Below, piece by piece: positions 48,439 to 57,042 of a stretch of 64,000 nt of DNA (positions are counted from its first letter, which is position 1; each line of letters begins with the position of its first letter). The stretch covers positions 1-64,000 of the forward strand of contig NZ_JAEMRO010000002.1 in NCBI RefSeq assembly GCF_016463295.1. Direction: 5' to 3'. Below the pieces are notes generated by a model that was given only the letters and a program-made list of their open reading frames with translations, was not told where the DNA came from and ran no database searches. The DNA is from Brevundimonas sp. (lineage in GTDB: Bacteria > Pseudomonadota > Alphaproteobacteria > Caulobacterales > Caulobacteraceae). The position numbers were made by a program, and so were the translations under genes.

Positions 48439-48901
48439 GCTCCGTGAGCCGAGCGATAGCGCTCTGTCAAAGCGGCAAGGCTTTACCCTGGTCGAACTGC
48501 TGATGGTCGTCGCCATACTGGGGTTGGCGGCGGGGGCTGTGGTGCTGTCCGTGCCAGACCCGCGACCGCCCGTAGGGGCTGAAGCCGAGCGGTTCGCCGC
48601 ACGACTGGTGCGGGCGCGCGAGGAGGCGGTGCTGACCAATCGCTCCATTGCGGTGGAGGCGACGGCGCGCGGCTACGGCTTCAGCCAGTTCGACGGCGTT
48701 CAGTGGACGGCCCTCACTGACGGCCCCTTCGGCAAGGAGGTCTGGCAGACGGAAACGTCGGCAGGCCTGCCCAGCGCCACCCTGCGCGTTGTCTTCGATC
48801 CCACCGGTGCGAGCGAACCTGCGACTGTTACCCTGTCGCGTGACGGCCAGTCCAGCACAGTGTCCGTCGATGGCGCGGGCGAGGTGTCGGTCGATGACTA
48901 G
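48410..48901 (+). CDS. gspH: Minor pseudopilin GspH
   Basis: A 163-residue minor pseudopilin. The cleavage site RQG^FTLVELLMVVAILGLAAGAVVL is intact, and the mature domain shows FAARLVRAREEAVLTNRSIAVEA and GFSQFDGVQWTAL, typical of GspH. The leader, about 24 residues from ATG 48410, is long for a prepilin and is encoded partly by the palindrome at 48393-48438. TTG 48401 is another in-frame start. Its 3' end overlaps gspI by eight bases. Confidence 0.85.
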   Translation: MAGVCAQAARLREPSDSALSKRQGFTLVELLMVVAILGLAAGAVVLSVPDPRPPVGAEAERFAARLVRAREEAVLTNRSIAVEATARGYGFSQFDGVQWTALTDGPFGKEVWQTETSAGLPSATLRVVFDPTGASEPATVTLSRDGQSSTVSVDGAGEVSVDD

Positions 48902-49256
48902 CGCATCGCGCCAGGGATTCACCCTGATCGAACTGCTGGTCGCTCTGGCGGTATTCAGCCTCGCGGCCATGGCCCTGCTGAACCTTGCGGGAGAGAACAC
49001 GCGGTCGCAGGCGCGGGTCGAGGATCGCACACTGGGTGGAATCGTGGCCGAGAATTTGGCGGTCCAGGCGGCCATCGCACCCAGCTTGGGGGAGGGCGAG
49101 ACTTCTGGTCAAACCACCTTGGGTGGCCGTTCATGGCGATGGTCCCAAACCGTCTTTGCGACGGACGATCCGGAGATCCAGCGCGTTCTGATCCGCGTCT
49201 CGACCGAGGAAGGCCAGGCCGCCGACCGCACCCTGTTCAGGGCGAGGGCGGGATGA
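48894..49256 (+). CDS. gspI: Minor pseudopilin GspI
   Basis: A 120-residue minor pseudopilin with leader MTSASRQG and cleavage before FTLIELLVALAVFSLAAMALL. The mature part has the usual short GspI layout (LGGIVAENLAVQAAI, WRWSQTVFATDDPEIQRVLIRV). It forms the tip complex with GspJ and GspK in this family. ATG 48894 lies inside the gspH end; the longer frame from 48648 is a shadow of gspH. Confidence 0.92.
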   Translation: MTSASRQGFTLIELLVALAVFSLAAMALLNLAGENTRSQARVEDRTLGGIVAENLAVQAAIAPSLGEGETSGQTTLGGRSWRWSQTVFATDDPEIQRVLIRVSTEEGQAADRTLFRARAG

Positions 49257-49840
49257 AGCGCTCAGGATTCACCTTGGTTGAAGTGCTCATCTCCCTGCTG
49301 ATCTTCGCCCTGATCGCGGCGGCGGGAGCGGCGGTGTTAAGCCTGTCGATCGACAACAAGTTCGCCATCAAGGCGGCGGCCGACCGCACAGCGGACCTTC
49401 AACGGACGCGAGCCCTGCTCAGGGCCGATCTGGGTCAGGCGACGGCGCGGCGCACGCGCGGGCCGACCGGGCGCCCGCAGCAGCAGCCGATCACCGGGGC
49501 CGTTCAGGCGGGCGATGCCGCCCTGACCCTGACCCGCGCCGGCTTGAGCAATCCGGGCGATCAGGCACGGCCATCGCTGCAGCGGGTCGAATACCGCCTG
49601 GTCGAAGATCGGCTGGAGCGGCGGGTGTCCGGCTATCTGGACGGGGCGCGGCCCGGCCCCCCGCAAGTCTTGTACGAAGGCGTCAGCGGCCTGAGCGTCA
49701 CCTTTCTCAAGGACGGCACCGAGGCCCCGGCCTTCAACAGCCGTCTCGACAGCCCGATGCCCGATGCAGTGCGGGTGGTGATGACGCTGCAAGGCTATGG
49801 GCCAGTGGATCAGCTGTTCCTGGTTGGGGGCGGGCGATGA
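49253..49840 (+). CDS. gspJ: Minor pseudopilin GspJ
   Basis: A 195-residue minor pseudopilin: short leader MKRSG, then FTLVEVLISLLIFALIAAAGAAVL, and a mature domain with LQRTRALLRADLGQATARRTRG and LQRVEYRLVEDRLERRVSGYLD. The C-terminal VRVVMTLQGYGPVDQLFLVG is also typical. ATGA overlaps tie it to gspI on one side and gspK on the other. Confidence 0.94.
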   Translation: MKRSGFTLVEVLISLLIFALIAAAGAAVLSLSIDNKFAIKAAADRTADLQRTRALLRADLGQATARRTRGPTGRPQQQPITGAVQAGDAALTLTRAGLSNPGDQARPSLQRVEYRLVEDRLERRVSGYLDGARPGPPQVLYEGVSGLSVTFLKDGTEAPAFNSRLDSPMPDAVRVVMTLQGYGPVDQLFLVGGGR

Positions 49841-50829
49841 GGCCGCACAGGGACAGGAGGCGGCGCGAGGGTATGGCCCTGCTGACGGTGCTGCTGCTGG
49901 TCGCTGTCATGTCGGTGATCGCAGTGGCGGTGCTGGATGACGTGCGCTTCTCGGTGCGCCGCGCGACCAATGCGGAAACCCAGACCCAGGCCCAGTGGTA
50001 CGCCGACGGGGCTGAAGCTTTGGCTCGTCGCCAGGTCGCCCGCCTGCTGACGCTCAGCCCGACGCGCACGCCTCTGGAGCCGGAGTGGAACGGGCGGGTG
50101 CTGTCGTTCCCGATCGAGGAAGGCACGATCACGGCCGTCGTCCGTGACGGCCAGGCCTGTTTCAATTTGAACAGCGTTGTCGAGGGGTTTGGCGAGGATC
50201 TGATCGCGCGACCGCAGGGGATGACGCAGTTCGTGGCGCTGGGTCGGGCGCTGGGCCTGGGTGAGAGCCGTATGCGCCCTGTAGCCGAGGCCTTGGCCGA
50301 CTGGCTGGACGCGGATACGACCGCCCTGCCGCTGGGAGCCGAGGACGGAGCCTATGCGGGGCGAGCGGAACCCTATCGAACGGGCGGTGTCTTCTTGGCC
50401 GAGGTCAGCGAGCTGAGGGCCATCAAGGGGATGGATGCGGACCTGTATCGCCGCCTGCGCCCGCATGTCTGTGCCCTCCCGGTCAGCCGCCTGTCGCCGA
50501 TCAATGTGAACACCCTGGGGCCGGAAGATGCCCCGCTGCTGGTCATGCTGACCGACGGCAAGCTGGGGCTGGAGGCGGCGCGGGGCGTGATCGCCCGACG
50601 ACCGGCCGAGGGTTGGGCCGACAGCACCGCTTTCTGGAGCCAACCCGCCCTGACCGGTCTGGTCGTGCCGCAGGAGGCCCGCGAGCAGGTGACCGTCCTG
50701 ACCCGCTTCTTCGACCTCAGGATCGACGTTGACTATGGCGGCACCCGCGCCGTCCGTACCGCCCTGTTGCATGCGCCGCCCGAGGGCGGAGCCCGAACCG
50801 TGATCCAGCGCTGGACCCTTGAAGAATGA
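49837..50829 (+). CDS. gspK: Pseudopilin-like GspK
   Basis: A 330-residue tip protein. The N-terminus is Arg-rich, then EGMALLTVLLLVAVMSVIAVAVL forms the helix, with Gly before Met rather than Phe at the cleavage site, as in GspK. Mature motifs include YADGAEALARRQVARLL, ALADWLDADTTALPLGAEDGAYAGRAEPYRTGG (calcium-binding region) and VNVNTLG-like INVNTLGPEDAPLL. It is coupled to gspJ and gspL by ATGA overlaps. Confidence 0.94.
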   Translation: MRPHRDRRRREGMALLTVLLLVAVMSVIAVAVLDDVRFSVRRATNAETQTQAQWYADGAEALARRQVARLLTLSPTRTPLEPEWNGRVLSFPIEEGTITAVVRDGQACFNLNSVVEGFGEDLIARPQGMTQFVALGRALGLGESRMRPVAEALADWLDADTTALPLGAEDGAYAGRAEPYRTGGVFLAEVSELRAIKGMDADLYRRLRPHVCALPVSRLSPINVNTLGPEDAPLLVMLTDGKLGLEAARGVIARRPAEGWADSTAFWSQPALTGLVVPQEAREQVTVLTRFFDLRIDVDYGGTRAVRTALLHAPPEGGARTVIQRWTLEE

Positions 50830-51932
50830 GCCGAACCCGACTGATCCTTATCCCGGCCCTGGCGACCGAGCCGGCCCCCTATCTGATCCTCGATGCGGGC
50901 GGCAGCGTGTTGCAGCGCGGGCGACTGGCGCTGGATGCGGGCGAGACGCCGCCGCCCATGCGCACCGTGGCCATTGCGCCGGGCGGGGACGTGTCGGTGC
51001 GCTGGCTGGACCTGCCGGTCGGTGGTGTGGCCCAGGTCAGGGCGGCGGCCCTGTGGACCTTGCGCGATGACCTGGCGGCGACGCCGGATCGGGTCACGGT
51101 GTCGCTGGGGCGGGCGGTGCCCGCGGGCGAGCCGCGTATGGTGGTGGTGGCCAGCCGGGCCTTGGTCGAGGCCTGGGTCGACTATCTGGATGCGCTGGGC
51201 ATCAAGGCGGATGTAATCCTGCCCGACATGCTGACGCTGGAGGCTCCATTGGCGGAGGACGGTCTGGCCGCCGTCACCTTCGGCACGGGGCTGGCGCTTC
51301 GGGGGCATCGGTTCGCGGCGACGATCCAGCCCGACCTGCTCGATCTGATTGCCGGGGATCGTATGGTGCATCCGGTCACGGAAGAGGCCGAGGTCGAACG
51401 GCTGATGATCGCGGCGGCCCTGTCGCCGGAAGTCAATCTGCTGGACGCGGTCGGGCGGGAGAAGACCTCAGATCGGCGAGGCTGGCGACTGGCTGCGGGC
51501 CTGGCGGCCGCGGTCCTGGTGTCGCCGCTGATTCTGGCCGCAGCGCAGGCGGCGCGCGACACGGGGGCAGCCCGTCAGGCGGAGGCAGAGACCGTGGAGT
51601 TGATCGCCCAGGTCTCGCCCGAGGCCGCCGGCGCACCCGACCCGGTCGCGGCTTTCCGTCAGGGCGCGGCGACGGCACCGCCCCCCGGAGGCATCACGTC
51701 AGCCGCCGCCGTGCTGTTCGCCGCCGTCGAGCAGGTCGAGGGGGCGGAACTGGATATCTTCGTCTCGGACCCGGAAGGGGGCGTGCGCGCCACGGTCAGC
51801 TATCCGACCTATCAAGACCTTGATGCCCTCAAGAGCGCTGTCGCGACGGCGGGTCTGCGGCTGAACGACACCAGCACCCTGGACGACGCCGGTCGCGTCG
51901 TCAGCGACGTGACTATCGGAGCCGCGACATGA
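50826..51932 (+). CDS. gspL: Type II secretion protein GspL
   Basis: A 368-residue inner-membrane protein that recruits GspE. The N-terminal two thirds form an actin-like cytoplasmic domain (LDAGGSVLQRGRLAL, VRWLDLPVGGVAQVRAAALWTLRDDLA). A membrane helix is near residues 222-240 (LAAGLAAAVLVSPLILAAA), and the periplasmic ferredoxin-like domain follows. The order before gspM supports the assignment over the weak sequence conservation typical of GspL. Confidence 0.9.
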   Translation: MSRTRLILIPALATEPAPYLILDAGGSVLQRGRLALDAGETPPPMRTVAIAPGGDVSVRWLDLPVGGVAQVRAAALWTLRDDLAATPDRVTVSLGRAVPAGEPRMVVVASRALVEAWVDYLDALGIKADVILPDMLTLEAPLAEDGLAAVTFGTGLALRGHRFAATIQPDLLDLIAGDRMVHPVTEEAEVERLMIAAALSPEVNLLDAVGREKTSDRRGWRLAAGLAAAVLVSPLILAAAQAARDTGAARQAEAETVELIAQVSPEAAGAPDPVAAFRQGAATAPPPGGITSAAAVLFAAVEQVEGAELDIFVSDPEGGVRATVSYPTYQDLDALKSAVATAGLRLNDTSTLDDAGRVVSDVTIGAAT

Positions 51933-52405
51933 ACGGGGTGATCGACAGGGCCCGCGCCTGGTTCGACGGGCGCACGGTGCGTGAGCAGCGGATGCTGGGC
52001 GCGATGGTGCTGGTCATCGCCCTGTGTGCCGTCTGGCTGCTGATCGTTCAGCCCTTGTGGGCCTGGAGAGCTGAGGCGGCCGATCGGCGAGTGCAGGCCG
52101 AAACCGACCTGGCCTTTGTCCAGCGGCAGGTCGGGGCGCTGCCGAAGCCGGCTGCGACGACCGACGGCCCGGCCATCGAGCCTCTAGCGGTGCAGGCCGC
52201 CCAGACGGCGGGCCTGACAATCGTGACGGGCATGGACGCCACCGGCACCTTCGGCTTCACCGCCGCCAATGTGTCGAGCGCGGCCCTGTTTGGCTGGCTG
52301 GCCGAGCTGAAGACGCGGCACGGCATCGACGCGGTCAGGCTGGACATCGTCGAGAACGCCGATGCGACCCTGACGGCCGAGGGGGCACTGGCCCGCGTTC
52401 AGTGA
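51929..52405 (+). CDS. gspM: Type II secretion protein GspM
   Basis: A 158-residue inner-membrane protein with a cytoplasmic N-terminus (ARAWFDGRTVREQRML), one helix near residues 24-42 (GAMVLVIALCAVWLLIVQPLW) and a periplasmic domain (LAVQAAQTAGLTIVTG, GWLAELKTRHGIDAVRLDI). It pairs with GspL. No gspN follows. The stop overlaps the convergent lipocalin gene by seven bases. Confidence 0.88.
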   Translation: MNGVIDRARAWFDGRTVREQRMLGAMVLVIALCAVWLLIVQPLWAWRAEAADRRVQAETDLAFVQRQVGALPKPAATTDGPAIEPLAVQAAQTAGLTIVTGMDATGTFGFTAANVSSAALFGWLAELKTRHGIDAVRLDIVENADATLTAEGALARVQ

Positions 52406-52920
52406 TCGACCACCTGCATGGTCGACGTGCGCAGGCCGAGCTGACGCGCGCGGGCCCGTAAGGTGTCCAGGCGTGCGGCGCTGATGTTGGGATCGCGGGT
52501 CAGGATGGAGACGAACTGGCCGTCGGCGGTGCTTGCGATCATCCAGTCGTAGCTGTCGCCGCGGTCGATGACCCAGTACTGGCGTTTGATGATTCCGCCG
52601 AAGAAGCTGGCCTCGAACTTGGCGTTGGTGCGGGGGTCGGTGATACGGGCGCGCGAGCGCGTGGTGCTCAGCCGTCCGCCGGGCCGGTCGCGGTGGCAGT
52701 ACAGGGCGATGTCGAAGGTGCCGTCGGACCGCCTCGCCCAGGTCTGGTTGGCCCCGTGGCAGTTGCGTTGGGCATCGTTCGGCGTGCGAACGATCTCGTA
52801 CCACCGGCCCATGAAGCGGTCGATGTCGATGGACTGGCGCGGCTGAGGGGCCTGGGCGCTGGCGGTCGAGGCGACGGCGGTCAGGAACAGGGCAGCGAGT
52901 ACGGACAAGGCTTTACGCAT
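52399..52920 (-). CDS. blc: Bacterial lipocalin (Blc-like)
   Basis: A 173-residue secreted lipocalin. The signal peptide ends near STASAQA, and the lipocalin signature is FMGRWYEIVRTPND near residue 38. The beta-barrel continues through RDRPGGRL, SFFGGIIKRQYWVIDRGDSYDWMIAS and ILTRDP. There is no lipobox Cys, so it is probably periplasmic. It may bind lipids or lipid breakdown products. ATG 52920 is supported by the signal peptide. Its 5' end overlaps the DUF1365 stop by eight bases, so it is the third gene of the leftward FAD-DUF1365-lipocalin operon. Confidence 0.9.
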   Translation of the reverse strand: MRKALSVLAALFLTAVASTASAQAPQPRQSIDIDRFMGRWYEIVRTPNDAQRNCHGANQTWARRSDGTFDIALYCHRDRPGGRLSTTRSRARITDPRTNAKFEASFFGGIIKRQYWVIDRGDSYDWMIASTADGQFVSILTRDPNISAARLDTLRARARQLGLRTSTMQVVDH

Positions 52921-53716
52921 GGGAGGCTCCTTCGCGGGACGGCGTGACCATGGTGCCGATGGTGACAGGTTGGGCGGGCAGGGGTGGCTTGCCACGGAAG
53001 CGGAAACCCTTGGCGACGATCTTGACCGCCTCCCAGTGAATGCCCGCCATGACCTTGAGCGTCAGCAGGGGATGAGTGATCCAGGCATGGAAAAGTGCCC
53101 CGTCCGTCAGTTCGCGTCGCTGACCCGCGAAGGCGGCGGTCAGGACCGGGCCTTTGTCGTCGCGGACCTGGATCGTGATCCTGACGTCCTCGCCGGGCGG
53201 GGCGACATCGAAGACATAGGTCAGATCCATGTCCATGAAGGGTGAAACGTAGAACCGCTTGGGCGCAGTCTGCTGCACGGAGTCCGGGCCGTCTTCGGGC
53301 GTCGCGATCAGATAGCTGTGGCGCTGTCCGAAGGTGTTGCGGACTTCGTAGAGGATGGCCGTCAGTCGCCCTTCGGCGTCGTGACAGAAATAGACGCTGA
53401 GCGGGTTAAAGCCGTAGCCCAGCACGCGCGGCATGCAAAGCAGGCGGATCGGCCCGCCGCTCTCGATGCCCGCGTCAGTCAGCCGGCCTGAGACGTAGGT
53501 TTTCAGATCGTCATGCGCCTTGTCGCCATGGTCGCGGGCGCGGAAGGACATCAGGCCGAAGCGGCCCGGACGCAGTAGCTGAAGCCTGCTGAACAGGCCG
53601 GGAAGCTCGTCCAGATCCAGCAGAAGCATGAAGACGCGGTAGCGGAGCGCATGCATCTTCGGCTTGAACCGGCGGTGCGTCACCGGGCCGACATAGAGGG
53701 CGGACGCTCCGGTCAT
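52913..53716 (-). CDS. DUF1365 family protein
   Basis: A 267-residue protein of the DUF1365 family: ALYVGPVTHRRFKPKMHALRYRVFMLLLDLDEL at the N-terminus, ARDHGD, CMPRVLGYGFNPLSVYFCHD in the middle and KRFYVSPFMDMDLTYVF later. The function is unknown. The gene constantly accompanies an FAD amine-oxidase-like protein and CFA-type methyltransferases, suggesting fatty-acid modification. ATG 53716 overlaps the FAD gene stop (ATGA); the longer frame upstream was rejected. Confidence 0.9.
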   Translation of the reverse strand: MTGASALYVGPVTHRRFKPKMHALRYRVFMLLLDLDELPGLFSRLQLLRPGRFGLMSFRARDHGDKAHDDLKTYVSGRLTDAGIESGGPIRLLCMPRVLGYGFNPLSVYFCHDAEGRLTAILYEVRNTFGQRHSYLIATPEDGPDSVQQTAPKRFYVSPFMDMDLTYVFDVAPPGEDVRITIQVRDDKGPVLTAAFAGQRRELTDGALFHAWITHPLLTLKVMAGIHWEAVKIVAKGFRFRGKPPLPAQPVTIGTMVTPSREGASHA

Positions 53717-55068
53717 GCCACCTGTCGGACGGGATCGGTCGCGCGCGAAATGTGGATGCGCCCGCTTTCGTCCTCGACGGTCCAAGGGCGGCGGACGCCC
53801 CCCAATTGCTCGGCCACGGCCAGACCCGACTGCAGGCCGTCTTCATGGAAGCCCGCGCCGAAATAGGCCCCGCAGAACCAGACCCCGCTTTGGCCCTGCA
53901 GCGACCACAGTTCCGACTGAGCCTTCAAAGCCCCTGCATCGAAGTGGGGGTGCTCGTAGTGGTCGGTGGCATAGGTGAGCTCAGCCGCGGGCGGCGTATG
54001 CGGGTTCAGGGTCACGAAGAGGTCGGGGGCGTTCTTCAGGCTCTGCAGATGGTTCATCCAGTAGCTGACACCGCCGGAGCCGGGCTCGGCGCGATGACCC
54101 ATGTGATTCCAGCTGGCCCAGGCCCGCTTGCGCTTGGGCATCAGGCGGCGGTCACCGTGCAGCACGGCGGTATTGGGCGTGTAGCGGAAGGCCCCCAGGA
54201 CGCGCCGTTCGTCGGCGGTGGTGTCGGCCAGCAGGCTCAGCGTCGTCGGGGCGTGGGTGGCGAAGACGACCTGATCGAAAATCTGGTGTGAGCCGTCGCG
54301 GTGGTCGATGCGGACCTGACCGTCGGTGCGGTTCACGGCGGCGATGTGGGCGTTCAGATGCACAGTGCCGGCGAAGTCGGCAGCGATAGCCTCTACGTAG
54401 GACCGGCTTCCGCCGTCGACGGTGCGCCAGGTCCGGCGCCCGACGAACTTCATCAGGTCGTGGTTCTGGAAGAATCGGATGAAGGCGGCGGCGGGGTGAT
54501 CGCCGATCCCCTCGACCGAGGCCGACCAGATAGCGGCGGCCATGGGCAGAAGATGATCTTCCTGAAGCGCCACGCCATAGCGATGACTACGCAGATACTC
54601 GGACAGCGAAATCACGGGATCCAGGGTCGCCAGATGTCCCGGCGCCGTGCGGTAGAACCGGTTCAGATCGGCCAGCATGGACCAGAAGCGCGGCCTCAGC
54701 AGCGCTTCGGGCTGAGCGAAGATGGAGGCCAAGCTGCGGCTGCCATATTCCAGATCGCCATCGTCTAGCGAGACCGCCAGCGACATGTCCGCGTGTTTGG
54801 TCGGCACCTTCAGGTGGGCGAACAGGGCCGTCAGATTGGGATAGTTGACCTCATTGTAGACGATGAAGCCGGTGTCCACGGCCACGCCGTTGCAGTCCAC
54901 CGTATTGGCGTGGCCACCTAAGCGCCCCGCCGCCTCAAACAGCGTGACGTCGTGGGTTTTGCCTAACAGCCAGGCACAGGACAGGCCTGAAATGCCCGCA
55001 CCGATCACGGCCACGCGCAGTCGTTTTGTCGTGGGTTGAGGCGGTGAGGGCGGCAGGCTTTCGAACAT
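53713..55068 (-). CDS. FAD/NAD(P)-binding amine-oxidase-like protein
   Basis: A 451-residue flavoprotein with the dinucleotide-binding RLRVAVIGAGISGLSCAWLLG near residue 17, the GG doublet LGGHANTVDCNGVAVDTGFIVYNEVNYPNL and a C-terminal FAD motif CGAYFGAGFHEDGLQSGL. In related stress clusters it lies with DUF1365 and CFA-like genes and is thought to act on membrane lipid acyl chains. ATG 55068 was chosen because upstream sequence in frame is antisense to DUF1295 and CFA genes. It is divergent from the DUF1295 gene. Confidence 0.9.
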   Translation of the reverse strand: MFESLPPSPPQPTTKRLRVAVIGAGISGLSCAWLLGKTHDVTLFEAAGRLGGHANTVDCNGVAVDTGFIVYNEVNYPNLTALFAHLKVPTKHADMSLAVSLDDGDLEYGSRSLASIFAQPEALLRPRFWSMLADLNRFYRTAPGHLATLDPVISLSEYLRSHRYGVALQEDHLLPMAAAIWSASVEGIGDHPAAAFIRFFQNHDLMKFVGRRTWRTVDGGSRSYVEAIAADFAGTVHLNAHIAAVNRTDGQVRIDHRDGSHQIFDQVVFATHAPTTLSLLADTTADERRVLGAFRYTPNTAVLHGDRRLMPKRKRAWASWNHMGHRAEPGSGGVSYWMNHLQSLKNAPDLFVTLNPHTPPAAELTYATDHYEHPHFDAGALKAQSELWSLQGQSGVWFCGAYFGAGFHEDGLQSGLAVAEQLGGVRRPWTVEDESGRIHISRATDPVRQVA

Positions 55069-55117
55069 CAAGCGGTCTCCGGCGGGTGGCCTGCGCAGAT
55101 GCGCGAGGCGTGTTCGA

Positions 55118-55145
55118 TATACGGTGCTGCAATCCAGCGGGATGC
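55118..55145 (-). promoter_or_regulatory. Candidate ECF sigma promoter of the FAD-DUF1365-lipocalin operon
   Basis: On the minus strand GCATCC (55145-55140), a 16-base spacer and CGTATA (55123-55118) lie about 50 bases before the ATG. The same pattern appears at 58788-58815. The -35 part resembles the CCATCC of mycobacterial SigK targets, and SigK is also paired with an RskA-type anti-sigma factor. Confidence 0.5.
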
Positions 55146-55176
55146 GATGCATCCTTGCCCGACTTTGCGCGTAACT

Positions 55177-56016
55177 GTGACGCTCAACTTTCTCAAGGAC
55201 CAGACTGTCTTGCTGATCGCCCTCGCACTGGCCTTTGCCTTCATGGCCCTGACGATGACGCTGGCCTGGTGGACGGTGCTGAAGACTCGCAACGGGGGAT
55301 GGACCGACGTCTTCTGGACCTTCGGTACGGGCATCGCCGGTGTGCTGGTCAGTCTGACGCCGTGGGCGGGCATGCCCGGGCCGCGCCAGTGGCTGGTCGC
55401 GGCGCTGGTCGCTGTCTGGTCGATCCGGCTGGGCAGCTACATCGCCGGACGCGTGGGGGGAGGGCATGCCGATCCGCGCTACGTCGCCCTGACCGAGGAG
55501 TGGGGCCCAAACTTCTCTCGCAATCTCTATGGCCTGGCCATTGTGCAGGCTCCGGCGACGACCCTGCTGTGTGTTTCGATCGCGGCCGCAGCGCTGAGGC
55601 CTAGCGACGCCTTGATGCTGACGGACTATCTGGGAGCGCTGATCCTGCTGATCGGCATTGGCGGCGAAGCGCTTTCGGACGAGCAGATGCGCCGCTTCCG
55701 CGCCGATCCGTCGAACAAGGGCAAGGTCATGGATCGCGGTCTTTGGGGGCTGTCGCGCCATCCGAACTATCTGTTCGAGTGGGTCATCTGGCTGGCCTAT
55801 CCGGTCATCGCGATCGACCTGAGTGGCCAATGGCCCGCGGGCTGGGCCGCGCTGGTCGCGCCGGTCGTGATGTATGTAATCCTTCGCTACATGACCGGCG
55901 TGCCGCCGCTGGAGAAGGTCATGCTGAAGTCGCGCGGCGATGCCTACCGCGACTATCAATCCCGCGTCGGGGCCCTGCTGCCTCGCCTGAACGTGTTTTC
56001 CAAGGACCGCGCCTGA
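55177..56016 (+). CDS. DUF1295 family membrane protein
   Basis: A 279-residue integral membrane protein with about six helices, beginning LLIALALAFAFMALTMTLAWW. The steroid-reductase-like C-terminal motif is RGLWGLSRHPNYLFEWVIWLAYP near residue 190, and LEKVMLKSRGDAYRDYQSRVGALLP ends the protein. This family is related to isoprenylcysteine methyltransferase and steroid 5-alpha reductase folds. The start is uncertain: GTG 55177 places the first helix at the N-terminus, and ATG 55147 would add ten residues. The CFA-type gene follows after one base. Confidence 0.85.
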   Translation: MTLNFLKDQTVLLIALALAFAFMALTMTLAWWTVLKTRNGGWTDVFWTFGTGIAGVLVSLTPWAGMPGPRQWLVAALVAVWSIRLGSYIAGRVGGGHADPRYVALTEEWGPNFSRNLYGLAIVQAPATTLLCVSIAAAALRPSDALMLTDYLGALILLIGIGGEALSDEQMRRFRADPSNKGKVMDRGLWGLSRHPNYLFEWVIWLAYPVIAIDLSGQWPAGWAALVAPVVMYVILRYMTGVPPLEKVMLKSRGDAYRDYQSRVGALLPRLNVFSKDRA

Positions 56017-56017
56017 C

Positions 56018-57040
56018 ATGAGTCTGCTTGATCACCTGAACAGCTTGCAGGACGCGCCTGCGCCGGACTTCATCACCCGCCCGGCCATTGCGGCCTTCGT
56101 CGCCAATGCCCGCAAGCAGATGGCGACGGTTCAGCCCGGTGCCGAAAAGGCCTTCGCCGAGGAGATGGCTCAACGCCCGGTGGCGGAGTACACAGAGGCG
56201 GCCAATGCCCAGCACTACGAACTGCCTGCCCGTTTCTTCGAACTGGCCCTGGGGCCGAACCGAAAATACTCCAGCGCCTTCTACGATCATCCATCCTCGA
56301 CCCTGGCCGAGGCGGAGGTCAGCGCCCTGCGCCAGACCTGCGAGCATGCGGACTTGCAGGACGGCCAGCACATTCTGGAACTGGGCTGCGGCTGGGGATC
56401 GTTGTCGCTGTGGATGGCGCGCCATTATCCCGCTTCGACCATCACGGCGGTTTCAAACTCGCGCAGTCAGAAAGCGGCCATCGATGCCGAGGCCGCGCGG
56501 CTGGGCCTGACCAATCTGACGGTCGTCACCGCAGACATGAATGTGTTCCAGACGGCGAAGCGCTTCGACCGCATCGTCTCGGTGGAGATGTTCGAGCACA
56601 TGGCCAACTGGCGTGAACTGCTGGGCCGGGTGCGGACGTGGCTGAAGCCGGAGGGTCGGGTTTTCATCCATGTGTTCAGCCATGTGACGACGCCCTATCG
56701 CTTCGAGGTGTCCGACAAGGCCGACTTCATCGCCCAGCATTTCTTCACCGGCGGCATCATGCCCAGCCACGGCCTGATGCGGCAGTATCCGGACCTGTTC
56801 GAGGTCGAGCAGGACTGGCGCTGGAGCGGCACCCACTATCAGCGCACGGCCAATCACTGGCTGGAAAACTTCGATCGCAACGAACCGGAGATTCGCGGCT
56901 TGATGAAGGACGTCTATGGGACCGACTATGCCCTGTGGATGCGGCGCTGGCGGCGTTTCTTCATGGCCACGGCCGGTCTGTTCGGCGACAGTGACGGCCA
57001 GGTCTGGGGCGTCAGCCATTATCGATTGAAGGGGGTCTGA
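56018..57040 (+). CDS. CFA-synthase-like SAM methyltransferase (first copy)
   Basis: A 340-residue class I methyltransferase. The SAM-binding motif is HILELGCGWGSLSLWMARHYP near residue 120, and SRSQKAAIDAEAARLGL, IVSVEMFEHMANWRELL and a late W-rich helix (MRRWRRFFMATAGLFGDSDGQVWGVSHYRL) follow. It lacks the lipid-binding N-terminal domain of classical CFA synthase and resembles the shorter enzymes in singlet-oxygen and light-responsive clusters. It probably methylates or cyclopropanates unsaturated acyl chains. It is coupled to DUF1295 and DUF2177. Confidence 0.88.
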   Translation: MSLLDHLNSLQDAPAPDFITRPAIAAFVANARKQMATVQPGAEKAFAEEMAQRPVAEYTEAANAQHYELPARFFELALGPNRKYSSAFYDHPSSTLAEAEVSALRQTCEHADLQDGQHILELGCGWGSLSLWMARHYPASTITAVSNSRSQKAAIDAEAARLGLTNLTVVTADMNVFQTAKRFDRIVSVEMFEHMANWRELLGRVRTWLKPEGRVFIHVFSHVTTPYRFEVSDKADFIAQHFFTGGIMPSHGLMRQYPDLFEVEQDWRWSGTHYQRTANHWLENFDRNEPEIRGLMKDVYGTDYALWMRRWRRFFMATAGLFGDSDGQVWGVSHYRLKGV

Positions 57041-57042
57041 GC

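Noticed and set aside
55149-55175. Third copy of the ECF motif, driving DUF1295
   Set aside because: The spacer is 15 bases, and the predicted transcript start falls on or after the chosen start codon, so it is not listed as a promoter.
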